Part shown: positions 1-6,021 of the stretch, in pieces
Layout of the letters: each line of letters begins with the position of its first letter
Numbering within the stretch: the first letter of the stretch is position 1
Assembly: GCA_900753165.1 (NCBI GenBank)
Contig: CAADYC010000033.1
Coordinates: forward strand, 1 to 6,546
Direction of reading: 5' to 3'
DNA: 6,546 bases
Source of the DNA: Clostridia bacterium
GTDB taxonomy: Bacteria; Bacillota; Clostridia; TANB77; CAG-508
Notes under the pieces: generated by a model
Told to the model about the DNA's origin: nothing
The model's database searches: none
Seen by the model: the letters and a program-made list of their open reading frames with translations, nothing else
Made by a program: the position numbers and the translations under genes

Positions 1-5
1 GTTCA

Positions 6-38
6 TGCACAAAAATTATGAAATAAATTTTCTGTGCA
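6..38. other. Hairpin at left edge of window
   Basis: TGCACA (6-11) is the exact reverse complement of TGTGCA (33-38). AAAATT (12-17) pairs with AATTTT (26-31), leaving one bulged C at 32 and an 8-base loop. This gives a 12-bp stem. No convincing T-tract follows on either strand, so it is not a clear intrinsic terminator. It could belong to the 3' end of a gene beyond the left edge. Its function is unknown; only the structure is seen. Confidence 0.3.
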
Positions 39-83
39 GTGTAATTTTATATATTAAGAAAATCTCATAACCTTCTTATACAT

Positions 84-140
84 ATAAAAAATATCCTTTT
101 TAAAGACGATGTCCCAAACAGAACCGTCCCAAAAAGGACA
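84..140 (-). terminator. Intrinsic terminator of mreB, built on a repeat element
   Basis: On the minus strand, just after the mreB stop codon, TCCTTTTT (138 to 131) pairs perfectly over 8 bp with AAAAAGGA (101 to 94). The T-rich run TATTTTTTAT (93 to 84) follows. A second, competing stem is possible inside it: TGTCC (140-136) with GGACA (114-110). The loop carries GGGACGGTTCT, which recurs almost unchanged in the 3051-3081 hairpin. The hairpin and T-tract are seen directly; termination is inferred. Confidence 0.75.
110..140 (-). repeat. REP-like GGGACGGTTCT element, copy 1
   Basis: Read on the minus strand, this 31-base stretch begins TGTCCTTTTTGGGACGGTTCT and ends GGGACA. The copy at 3051-3081 starts TGTCCTTTT-GGGAACGGTTCT and ends AAGGACA. 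The two align along their length with two single-base indels in the left half, followed by a short divergent stretch before the shared GGACA end. Both lie directly after stop codons and both form terminator hairpins. Similar GGGACGGTTCT-type intergenic repeats are common in clostridial genomes and are sometimes associated with RAYT-type transposases. That association is from memory, not visible here. Confidence 0.5.
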
Positions 141-144
141 TTTT

Positions 145-1152
145 TTATTTTGATTTTCCATCTAATGAATCTAAATTATCTAGTGCTTTTCCAGTTCCTA
201 ATGCTACACATGATATAGAGTCTTGAGCAATCATTACATTTATTCCAGTTTTCTCTTGTAATAATTTATCTAATCCATCTATTAAGCAACCTCCACCTGT
301 CATATATATTCCTTTATCACTAATATCAGCTGCTAATTCTGGTGGTGTTCTTTCTAGTACACTATGAACTGCATCAACTATCATCATTGCTGGTTCTATT
401 AATGCTTCTAACATTTCACTTGAATGTATTATAGCAGTTTTTGGTAATCCTGTTGATAAGTCTCTACCTCTAATTTCCATTTCAGCATCTTGAATTTTTG
501 GGTAAACACATCCAACATTTATCTTTAAATCTTCTGCTGTTCTTTCTCCTATTGCAATATTATGTTTTTTCTTAATATATTTTATAATATATTCATCAAA
601 TTTATCTCCTGCAACTTTTAGTGATGTGCTTACTACTGAACCTCCTAATGATATTACAGCTATGTCTGTTGTTCCTCCACCAATATCAACTACCATATTT
701 CCACATGGTTTTGATATATCTATTCCTGCTCCTATTGCTGCTGCAATTGGTTCTTCAATTAGATATACTTTTCTCGCTCCTGCTTGAATTGCCGCATCTA
801 TTACTGCCTTTTTTTCAACTTCTGTTACTTGTGATGGTATACATATCATTATTCTTGGTGCAAATATTGATTTTCCACAAACTTTTCCTATAAAGTGTTT
901 TAGCATTTTCTCTGTTACTGTATAATCTGATATTACACCTTCTCTTAATGGTCTTGTTGCTATAATATTTCCTGGTGTTCTTCCTATCATTCTTCTTGCT
1001 TCTCCACCTACTGCTAATACATTTCCAGAATTTCTATCAACAGCTACTACTGATGGTTCTCTTAATACTATTCCTCTACCTTTAATATATACAATTACTG
1101 TAGCTGTTCCTAAATCTATCCCTACATCTTGTCCAAATCCAAATTTTAACAT
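145..1152 (-). CDS. mreB: Rod shape-determining protein of the MreB/Mbl family
   Basis: This is a bacterial actin homologue that polymerises under the inner membrane and directs elongasome peptidoglycan synthesis. At 335 residues it has the usual family length. Visible motifs are the phosphate-1 loop GIDLGTATV (11-19), EEPIAAAIGAG (133-143), the phosphate-2 loop DIGGGTTDIAV (156-166), RGRDLSTGLPK (228-238), TPPELAADI (269-277) and the adenosine motif TGGGCLIDGL (285-294). The ATG at 1152 is preceded by AAGGGAAG and by a strong promoter at 1209-1237. The gene stands alone: its own promoter lies upstream, a terminator directly follows, and mreC and mreD are absent. It could therefore be an Mbl- or MreBH-type paralogue rather than the mreBCD copy. 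Family assignment is very secure; the exact paralogue is not. Confidence 0.95.
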   Translation of the reverse strand: MLKFGFGQDVGIDLGTATVIVYIKGRGIVLREPSVVAVDRNSGNVLAVGGEARRMIGRTPGNIIATRPLREGVISDYTVTEKMLKHFIGKVCGKSIFAPRIMICIPSQVTEVEKKAVIDAAIQAGARKVYLIEEPIAAAIGAGIDISKPCGNMVVDIGGGTTDIAVISLGGSVVSTSLKVAGDKFDEYIIKYIKKKHNIAIGERTAEDLKINVGCVYPKIQDAEMEIRGRDLSTGLPKTAIIHSSEMLEALIEPAMMIVDAVHSVLERTPPELAADISDKGIYMTGGGCLIDGLDKLLQEKTGINVMIAQDSISCVALGTGKALDNLDSLDGKSK

Positions 1153-1208
1153 GTAACTTCTTCCCTTCTTTATTTTATTTGTTTCACTTTTGTTACATTT
1201 TCGTTACG

Positions 1209-1237
1209 ATTATATTACAATTTGTAAATTTTATCAA
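1209..1237 (-). promoter_or_regulatory. Sigma-A type promoter for mreB
   Basis: On the minus strand, TTGATA (1237-1232) is followed by exactly 17 bases and a perfect TATAAT (1214-1209). Transcription would start near 1202, giving a leader of about 50 bases. That leader contains three near-repeats of 10-11 bases of the type GTAACgAAAA / GTAACaAAAG / GAAACaAAT before the ribosome binding site. The spacing and match make this a strong promoter call. Confidence 0.8.
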
Positions 1238-1246
1238 TACATTTCA

Positions 1247-1275
1247 TTGAATTTTTTATTTTTTTATATTATAAT
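1247..1275 (+). promoter_or_regulatory. Sigma-A type promoter for tsaE-tsaB-rimI
   Basis: TTGAAT (1247-1252), a 17-base spacer and a perfect TATAAT (1270-1275) point rightward, with a start expected near 1282 and a leader of about 78 bases. Its -35 box lies only 9 bases from the -35 box of the divergent mreB promoter. A second candidate, TTGAAA (1312-1317) with 18 bases to TATAAT (1336-1341), would start transcription almost on top of the tsaE ribosome binding site, so it is less likely to be productive. Confidence 0.7.
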
Positions 1276-1359
1276 ACTATTGCAATTTATAGTACAATAA
1301 AAAATATATATTTGAAATTAATGATTTATATTATATATAATAATTTTTAGGAGATTTAA

Positions 1360-1830
1360 ATGAAAAATTACATATACAATTCAAAATCAGAAAATGATAC
1401 AAAAAAATTAGCTATCAAAATAGCTTCAATGTTAAAAAAAGGAGATTTAATAGTACTTTGTGGAGACTTAGGCTCTGGAAAAACAAAATTTACAGAAGGT
1501 TTTTTAACATACTTTGGTCTAGAAAATGAAATCTCAAGTCCCACATTTACTATTGTTAATGAATATAAAAAAGATAATATCAACATATATCATTTTGATG
1601 TTTACAGATTAGAAGATTCTTCTGAATTTTACGCAATTGGTGGAGATGAATATTTTGAAAATGGTATCTGCATAATTGAATGGGGCGAATTAATTTCAGA
1701 TGCTCTTCCAAATGAATACATAAAAATCGATTTTTCAAGAAATGAATCAAATGAAAATGAAAGATTTCTAAATATCCAATCAATTGGTAAAAAATATGAT
1801 AATATTATTGATATTTTGAAAGGAGAATAA
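1360..1830 (+). CDS. tsaE: tRNA t6A biosynthesis ATPase TsaE
   Basis: TsaE is the ATPase of the bacterial t6A37 tRNA modification system. It acts with TsaB and TsaD, and turns over the complex that transfers the threonylcarbamoyl group to A37 of ANN-decoding tRNAs. At 156 residues it has the normal family length. The Walker A loop is GDLGSGKT (35-42). The conserved switch SSPTFTIVNEY (59-69), HFDVYRL (78-84) and IIEWGE (105-110) follow in family order. The ATG is preceded by AGGAG (1349-1353) at six bases. It is the first gene of a three-gene operon, and the tsaB ribosome binding site lies in its 3' end. All key motifs are intact. Confidence 0.95.
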   Translation: MKNYIYNSKSENDTKKLAIKIASMLKKGDLIVLCGDLGSGKTKFTEGFLTYFGLENEISSPTFTIVNEYKKDNINIYHFDVYRLEDSSEFYAIGGDEYFENGICIIEWGELISDALPNEYIKIDFSRNESNENERFLNIQSIGKKYDNIIDILKGE

Positions 1831-1835
1831 TTTTG
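1821..1835 (+). promoter_or_regulatory. Ribosome binding site fixing the TTG start of tsaB
   Basis: AGGAG (1821-1825) lies in the last codons of tsaE, seven bases before TTG (1833-1835). No ATG lies near in this frame, and the N-terminus read from the TTG (MKVLAVDTSS) is the canonical TsaB beginning. The TTG start is therefore well supported, and coupling to tsaE translation is likely. Confidence 0.8.
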
Positions 1836-2540
1836 AAAGTTTTAGCTGTTGATACTTCTAGCAAATTGTGCAGTGTAGCACTTTTAGAAGATACAAATTT
1901 AATAAAAAAATTAGAATTAGCCAATGGTTTAACACATTCTGAAACTTTAATGCCATTAATTCAAAAATTATTGGAAGAATGTAAATTAAATTTAAATGAT
2001 ATAGATTTATTAGTTTCTGATATAGGCCCTGGTTCTTTTACAGGTATTAGAATTGGAGTTAGCACTTGTAAAGCTTTTTCAGATAGTATAAATATTCCTT
2101 GTATTGGAATATCAAGCCTTGAAGTCTTAGCTTACAACATAAAAAATGATGGTATTATTTGTAGCACTATTGACTGTAAAAATAATAATTGCTATTTTGC
2201 TTTATACGAATTACTTTCTGGTAATTATACCGTTTTACAAGAACCTTGTGCAAAATCAATTGATGATGTTTTAAACTTATTAAGCACTCAATATTGTAAT
2301 AAAACAATTTCTTTTGTCGGAGATGGAATCTCTAACGAAAAATTATGTAATTTCTATGCTACTAATATAAATAAATTTGAAAATGAACCTTGTTCTTATT
2401 TAAATGTTGAAAATTTAGGAATTGCAGGTTACAAAAAATTTATTACTAAAAATCAAATTGGTGAAGATATATTACCATTATATTTAAAAAAGCCTCAAGC
2501 TCAAATTCAACTTGAAGAAAAATTAAATAAAAATTTATAG
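1833..2540 (+). CDS. tsaB: tRNA t6A biosynthesis protein TsaB
   Basis: TsaB (YeaZ) is the inactive ASKHA-fold partner that dimerises with TsaD and helps recruit TsaE in t6A synthesis. The protein has 235 residues, normal for the family. It starts with the actin-like strand VLAVDTSSKLCSVAL (3-17). THSETLMPLI (34-43) and the signature IGPGSFTGIRIG (64-75) follow, then GISSLEVLAYN (92-102) and the C-terminal LPLYLKKPQAQ (214-224), close to the family's usual PLYLRKPQAE. Translation starts at TTG, two bases after the tsaE stop codon. Neighbours agree: tsaE precedes and a RimI-type acetyltransferase follows, a common Firmicute order that normally continues into tsaD. Here tsaD is missing. Confidence 0.93.
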   Translation: MKVLAVDTSSKLCSVALLEDTNLIKKLELANGLTHSETLMPLIQKLLEECKLNLNDIDLLVSDIGPGSFTGIRIGVSTCKAFSDSINIPCIGISSLEVLAYNIKNDGIICSTIDCKNNNCYFALYELLSGNYTVLQEPCAKSIDDVLNLLSTQYCNKTISFVGDGISNEKLCNFYATNINKFENEPCSYLNVENLGIAGYKKFITKNQIGEDILPLYLKKPQAQIQLEEKLNKNL

Positions 2541-2612
2541 AAAGGATTGATTTTAAATATCTCTCAAACATTATATTTGTCTCATATATTTAAAATCATT
2601 TATATTATTATG
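2541..2612 (+). promoter_or_regulatory. Hairpin leader between ribosome binding site and rimI start
   Basis: A Shine-Dalgarno-like AAAGGA (2541-2546) directly follows the tsaB stop codon, but the first credible ATG of rimI is at 2610. In between, TGATTTTAAATAT (2548-2560) is an exact reverse complement of ATATTTAAAATCA (2586-2598), a 13-bp stem with a 25-base loop. Folding it would leave about 12 unpaired bases between AAAGGA and the ATG. The stem's right arm can also pair over 9 bp with GATTTTAAA (2613-2621), placing the ATG in a 15-base loop. The repeats are seen; a role in translation is inference. Confidence 0.45.
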
Positions 2613-3050
2613 GATTTTAAAATTAATAAAATGACTATTGAAGATTTAGAAAGTATTAAAAATATTTTAGCTTCAGATTTTGATAATTTTTGGAGCTTTG
2701 ACGTCTTAGAAGATGAATTAGAATGTGACAATTCTTACGTAATTGTTGCTAAAAGCACTGATAACACTATTGTTGGATTTGCTGGATTAAAAACTATTTT
2801 AGATGAAGCAGATATTATGAACATTGTTGTAAAAAAAGATTTTAGACATAATGGCATTGGCTCAATTTTATTAGAAAATTTAATTAATTATTCTAAAAAT
2901 ATGAATATGAAAACAATTACATTAGAAGTTAATGAAAATAACCTTTCAGCTATCCGTTTATATGATAAATTTTCTTTTGATAAATTAGGTATTAGAAAAA
3001 AATATTATAATGGTGAAAGTGATGCTATCATAATGAGTAAAAAATTATAA
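2610..3050 (+). CDS. rimI: RimI-type ribosomal protein/peptide N-acetyltransferase
   Basis: This is a GNAT-fold enzyme using acetyl-CoA. The classical RimI acetylates the N-terminus of ribosomal protein S18, and homologues commonly sit beside t6A genes. From the ATG at 2610 it has 146 residues, the usual length. KMTIEDLESI (7-16) matches the family's normal N-terminus. NIVVKKDFRHNGIGSILL (71-88) carries the acetyl-CoA loop R-x-x-G-x-G (79-84). LEVNENNLSAIRLYDKFSF (105-123) holds the catalytic-region Glu and Tyr, followed by GIRKKYY (127-133). The frame is open back to a TTG at 2547. That start would add 21 atypical hydrophobic residues and touch its ribosome binding site with no spacing, so I prefer 2610. 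The in vivo substrate is not provable from sequence. Confidence 0.85.
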   Translation: MDFKINKMTIEDLESIKNILASDFDNFWSFDVLEDELECDNSYVIVAKSTDNTIVGFAGLKTILDEADIMNIVVKKDFRHNGIGSILLENLINYSKNMNMKTITLEVNENNLSAIRLYDKFSFDKLGIRKKYYNGESDAIIMSKKL

Positions 3051-3081
3051 TGTCCTTTTGAGAACCGTTCCCAAAAGGACA
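3051..3081 (-). repeat. REP-like GGGAACGGTTCT element, copy 2
   Basis: The minus-strand reading starts TGTCCTTTTGGGAACGGTTC and ends CAAAAGGACA. It matches copy 1 (110-140) apart from two single-base indels and a short variable part before the GGACA end. In this copy the ends are fully complementary, giving a perfect hairpin; in copy 1 part of the right arm has diverged. Shared ancestry is the simplest reading of the match in both stem and loop. Confidence 0.5.
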
Positions 3082-3090
3082 TTTTTATTT
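3051..3090. terminator. Bidirectional terminator between rimI and ylmH
   Basis: TGTCCTTTTG (3051-3060) pairs perfectly over 10 bp with CAAAAGGACA (3072-3081) around an 11-base loop. On the plus strand TTTTTATTT follows (3082-3090). On the minus strand TTATAATTTTTT follows, overlapping the last codons of rimI. The stem starts on the base right after the rimI stop codon and lies seven bases from the ylmH stop codon. It can therefore serve both converging operons. Confidence 0.8.
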
Positions 3091-3892
3091 ACACATATTT
3101 TTCAATTTTTACAACAGTTCTTCCGCTTCTAGTATTTCCGCCAAATTCTTTAACAACAAATCTTCCTTTTCCTCTAATAGTTATAACATCTCCTAATTTT
3201 ACTTGTTTAGAAGCTTTTGTTTCATTTTGACCATTAATAAAAACTCTTTCACTATCAATTATTTGAACAGCCTTACTTCTAGATGTTCTTGCTAAATCAG
3301 AAACAAAATTATCAAGTCTTAAAGATGGAACAATTATATTTAATTCTTCTACTTTTATTTCTTGTTCTCTTAATTCTTGTAATTCTACAATATCTATTTT
3401 AGCATTTTCAAATCTTGTTAATGTTCCTAGTTCTTGTCTTAATGTTTCTGCTGATTCTTCTTTTACCAAAATATCTGCTCCATCATCTGAAACAAGTATA
3501 TCTCCTACCTTTTCTCTTTTCATTCCTAGTTTTACAATTCCACCTAAATAGTTTCTATGTGTATATTTTCCTTTTTCTTCATCTCCAAGTAGAGTTCTTA
3601 TAACTTTAATTATTTTTGAGTAATTCTTTTCTACCATATTCATATTGTATTTCTCGGGATATATTATAAGTACTTTTCTTTCTGCATTTTCAAAACCACC
3701 ATATAAAACATAATTTGAAAATTCTATTTTTTTCATAAATGTTTTTACTAACGCAACTTGATACATATCTAAAAAATCTGTATATTCTAGTTTTTCTCTT
3801 TGTTTTGAAAATTCCATTTTGTCTAATATTTGTGCTAATAACATCTTATCTTCTTGTTTCTTATAATCACTTAATATTTTTTGTTTATCCAT
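3089..3892 (-). CDS. ylmH: YlmH-type S4-domain RNA-binding protein
   Basis: The protein has 267 residues. An N-terminal mixed region is followed by the YlmH signature YLGGIVKLGMKREKVGDILV (115-134) and a C-terminal S4 RNA-binding domain (about 190-250) with SLRLDNFVSDLARTSRSKA (190-208) and LGDVITIRGKGRFVV (233-247). The C-terminal S4 domain separates it from TlyA, the S4/methyltransferase protein often found after dxs in Clostridia, where S4 is N-terminal. In Bacillus subtilis, YlmH binds stalled 50S subunits and supports ribosome quality control; a similar role here is inferred from family. The ATG lies inside the end of dxs (8-base overlap) with GGAGG four bases upstream, so translation is probably coupled to dxs. 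Confidence 0.9.
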   Translation of the reverse strand: MDKQKILSDYKKQEDKMLLAQILDKMEFSKQREKLEYTDFLDMYQVALVKTFMKKIEFSNYVLYGGFENAERKVLIIYPEKYNMNMVEKNYSKIIKVIRTLLGDEEKGKYTHRNYLGGIVKLGMKREKVGDILVSDDGADILVKEESAETLRQELGTLTRFENAKIDIVELQELREQEIKVEELNIIVPSLRLDNFVSDLARTSRSKAVQIIDSERVFINGQNETKASKQVKLGDVITIRGKGRFVVKEFGGNTRSGRTVVKIEKYV

Positions 3893-5690
3893 CTTTCCTC
3901 CATTCTGTCCCCTGTTTTAAAAATTCATCAGGCCATGCTTGTTTTTCAAATTTAATATTTTGTAAATCATTTTCCACAATCAATTCTTCTACTGCTGTTC
4001 CTAAACCATTGATTTTAGTTCCATCTTCTATTGTTATTACATTTTTAGTTTTTTCTATTGATTTTATTATTGTTTCTTTATCCAATGGTTTCAAAAATCT
4101 AGCATTTATAACCTCTGTTTTCATTCCTTCTTTACTGAATTTATCAGCCATTTTCATTGCATCTGCCACTCTTTTTCCAATTGCAATAATACTTACATCT
4201 TGTCCTTCTCTTAAAATTTCTGCTTTTCCAAGTTCTATCTTCTGATGTTTTTCAAATTTAATATTCTCATCTTGTCCACCTCTTGGATATCTTATAACAA
4301 CTGGTTTATTTAATTTTACAGCAAATTCCATCATATCTTCTAATTCTTTAAAATCTTTTGGTGCCATAATTGTTAAATTTGGTACTAATCTAAAAAATGC
4401 CATATCAAGTGTACCTTGATGCGTTTCTCCATCTGCTCCTACAACTCCTGCTCTATCTACACACATTATTACAGGTAAATTTTGCATTGCTATATCATGT
4501 ATTACCTGATCATATGCTCTTTGATAAAATGATGAATAAATTGGTACAAATGGTATCATTCCATCAATTGCCATACCTGCTGCCATTGTTAAAGCATGTT
4601 GCTCTGCAATTCCTATATCAAAAAATCTTTTTGGAAACTCTTTTGCAAATTCTGTAAGTCCTGTTCCATCTTTCATAGATGCTGTAACTGCCACTATTCT
4701 TTTATCTTTTTTTGCTAATTCTATCAATTTTTCCCCAAATACTTTAGAATAATCTTTTTTCTTTTCTTTTTTGTTTTTTCCTGTTTCAATATCAAATGGA
4801 CCTGTTGCATGAAATTTATCTGGATTTTCTTCTGCTATTTTATAACCTTTTCCTTTTTTAGTTAATACATGTATTAATACAGGTCCTGTTACTTGTTTGC
4901 TAAGTTTCATTATATTTTCTAATTGTTCAATATCATGTCCATCAACTGGTCCTAAATATGTAAAACCAATATCTTCAAAAAACATTTTTGGTATTATTAA
5001 TTGTTTTATACTTCTTTTTATTCTTTGCACTATTTTAACAGTTGGCTTTCCTACAACTGGTATTTTACTAATTATTTTCTTTCCTGATAAATTTGATTTT
5101 GTATATAATTTCTTTGTTCTCAATTTACTTAAGAACATATTTAATCCTCCAATATTTTTAGAAATACTCATCTCATTATCATTTAATATTACTGTAATAT
5201 GTGTTTTACTAAAACCTGCATCATTTAAAGCTTCTAAAGCCATTCCACCTGTTAATGCTCCATCACCTATTACTGCTATAACTTGATTATTTTCACCTTT
5301 TAAATCTCTTGCTCTTGCCATTCCAAGTGCAGCAGATATTGATGTACTACTATGTCCTGTATTGAAACTATCATATTCAGATTCACTTGTTTTTGGAAAA
5401 CCAGCTAATCCATCTAATTGTCTTAAAGTTTTAAATTGTTCTCTTCTTCCTGTTATTATTTTATGTGTATATGCTTGATGTCCAACATCCCATACTATTT
5501 TGTCTTTTGGGGTATCAAACACACTATGTATTGCTAAAGTTAGCTCTACTACTCCTAAATTTGATGCTAAATGTCCTCCATTTTCAGATACTACTTCTAG
5601 TATGTATTTTCTTAATTCTTCCGCTAATTGTTTTTTTTCTTCTATATTTAATTTTTTTACATCTGCTGGCGAATCTATTTTTTCTAACAT
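3885..5690 (-). CDS. dxs: 1-deoxy-D-xylulose-5-phosphate synthase
   Basis: DXS condenses pyruvate and glyceraldehyde-3-phosphate into DXP, the first step of the MEP isoprenoid pathway, using thiamine diphosphate. The protein has 601 residues, slightly short of the common 620 or so. It shows GGHLASNLGVVELTLA (38-53) with the catalytic His at 40, and the ThDP/metal motif GDGALTGGMALEALND (142-157) with its downstream Asn (170, in ILNDNEMSIS). DIGIAEQHA (358-366) carries the catalytic Glu at 363, DRAGVVGADGETHQG (412-426) has His424, and VVIRYPRGG (464-472) follows. The C-terminal domain is complete but variant: IEDGTKINGLG (554-564) replaces the usual E-E/D-x-x-x-x-G-G-x-G pattern. The ATG has GGGGAG at six bases. 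The 3' end overlaps ylmH. Confidence 0.97.
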   Translation of the reverse strand: MLEKIDSPADVKKLNIEEKKQLAEELRKYILEVVSENGGHLASNLGVVELTLAIHSVFDTPKDKIVWDVGHQAYTHKIITGRREQFKTLRQLDGLAGFPKTSESEYDSFNTGHSSTSISAALGMARARDLKGENNQVIAVIGDGALTGGMALEALNDAGFSKTHITVILNDNEMSISKNIGGLNMFLSKLRTKKLYTKSNLSGKKIISKIPVVGKPTVKIVQRIKRSIKQLIIPKMFFEDIGFTYLGPVDGHDIEQLENIMKLSKQVTGPVLIHVLTKKGKGYKIAEENPDKFHATGPFDIETGKNKKEKKKDYSKVFGEKLIELAKKDKRIVAVTASMKDGTGLTEFAKEFPKRFFDIGIAEQHALTMAAGMAIDGMIPFVPIYSSFYQRAYDQVIHDIAMQNLPVIMCVDRAGVVGADGETHQGTLDMAFFRLVPNLTIMAPKDFKELEDMMEFAVKLNKPVVIRYPRGGQDENIKFEKHQKIELGKAEILREGQDVSIIAIGKRVADAMKMADKFSKEGMKTEVINARFLKPLDKETIIKSIEKTKNVITIEDGTKINGLGTAVEELIVENDLQNIKFEKQAWPDEFLKQGTEWRKDG

Positions 5691-5696
5691 TTTTGT

Positions 5697-5702
5697 CTCC
5701 CC
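5697..5702 (-). promoter_or_regulatory. Strong ribosome binding site of dxs
   Basis: GGGGAG on the minus strand lies six bases before the dxs ATG. It is the only clear purine-rich site near this end of the frame, and it supports the start that gives the normal DXS N-terminus (MLEKIDSPADVKKL). Confidence 0.75.
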
Positions 5703-5766
5703 TATTTTTTCATTTCTTTATGCTACTATATATTAACATATTTTTTAGATTTTTTCTAGTAGTTTT

Positions 5767-5795
5767 TTTATAAGCATGTAATTAATTTTTATAAA
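5767..5795 (-). promoter_or_regulatory. Possible promoter for dxs-ylmH
   Basis: On the minus strand TTTATA (5795-5790), a 17-base spacer and TATAAA (5772-5767) give a moderate sigma-A match, about 75 bases before the dxs start. In DNA this AT-rich such matches arise by chance. A perfect TATAAT also occurs at 5845-5840 but has only a poor -35 (TTTTTA). Some promoter must lie here, because a terminator closes the upstream gene, but which one is uncertain. No riboswitch fold was recognised in the leader. Confidence 0.3.
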
Positions 5796-5857
5796 CATAT
5801 CAATAAAAGTATATTTTAACATTAATTTTTTAATAGTATATTATAGTGTTTTGACAA

Positions 5858-5905
5858 TTAAATAAAAAGAAGTGATACAGTTTTATGTCTACTGTATTAC
5901 TTCTT
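5858..5905 (-). terminator. Terminator of the right-hand surface-type gene
   Basis: On the minus strand the arms 5905-5891 and 5881-5867 are complementary over 15 positions with one A-C mismatch (5898/5874). The loop is 9 bases, and the stem runs into a T-rich tail (TTTATTT, 5866-5860 and on). It lies about 115 bases after the stop codon of the gene at 6022. On the plus strand the same hairpin is not followed by Ts, so termination is expected only leftward. Confidence 0.7.
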
Positions 5906-5978
5906 CAAATATAGCATGGAAAAATTTTACACATTAACCAAGGCAAGATTATATTGAGCATTAAGTCTTTATCCCCCA

Positions 5979-6008
5979 CCGCCAGTAGACCAAAGGCCTA
6001 CTAGGCGG
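5979..6008. repeat. GC-rich palindrome, possible DGR cruciform element
   Basis: CCGCCAGTAG (5979-5988) is complementary to CTACT-a-GGCGG (5998-6008), with a single bulged base at 6003. The 9-base loop can pair further (CC/GG around AAA). It begins 13 bases after the stop codon of the variable-domain gene. It is very GC-rich for this genome and has no T-tract on the minus strand, where GGTGGGGGATAAAG follows, so it is not the terminator. In known DGRs a GC-rich inverted repeat just downstream of the variable region promotes mutagenic homing. The palindrome is seen; that role is inferred from position. Confidence 0.5.
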
Positions 6009-6021
6009 ATTCTTTCATATT

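Noticed and set aside
621..893. A Leu-rich 90-residue plus-strand frame inside mreB that looks like membrane segments
   Set aside because: The Leu runs come from the complement of mreB codons; the minus-strand protein carries all MreB motifs.
2547..2609. A 21-residue N-terminal extension of RimI from TTG at 2547
   Set aside because: The candidate ribosome binding site would touch the start codon, and the added residues are not part of the RimI family. The ATG at 2610 gives the normal N-terminus.
3739..4245. A 168-residue plus-strand frame antisense to dxs and ylmH
   Set aside because: It is hydrophobic and low in complexity, as expected from the complement of AT-rich coding DNA. It crosses the junction of two certain genes and has no ribosome binding site.
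4897..5286. A 129-residue plus-strand frame inside dxs
   Set aside because: It lies antisense to conserved DXS sequence and shows no recognisable domain.
5851..5879. A rightward promoter, TTGACA (5851-5856) with GATACA 17 bases on
   Set aside because: The -35 is perfect, but the -10 matches only three of six bases and lies inside the terminator stem. Any transcript would run antisense with no gene to serve.
5691..5968. A DGR template repeat or small RNA gene between dxs and the variable gene
   Set aside because: No sequence here resembles the variable region or an AAC-rich template. Only the terminator and AT-rich leader DNA are visible.
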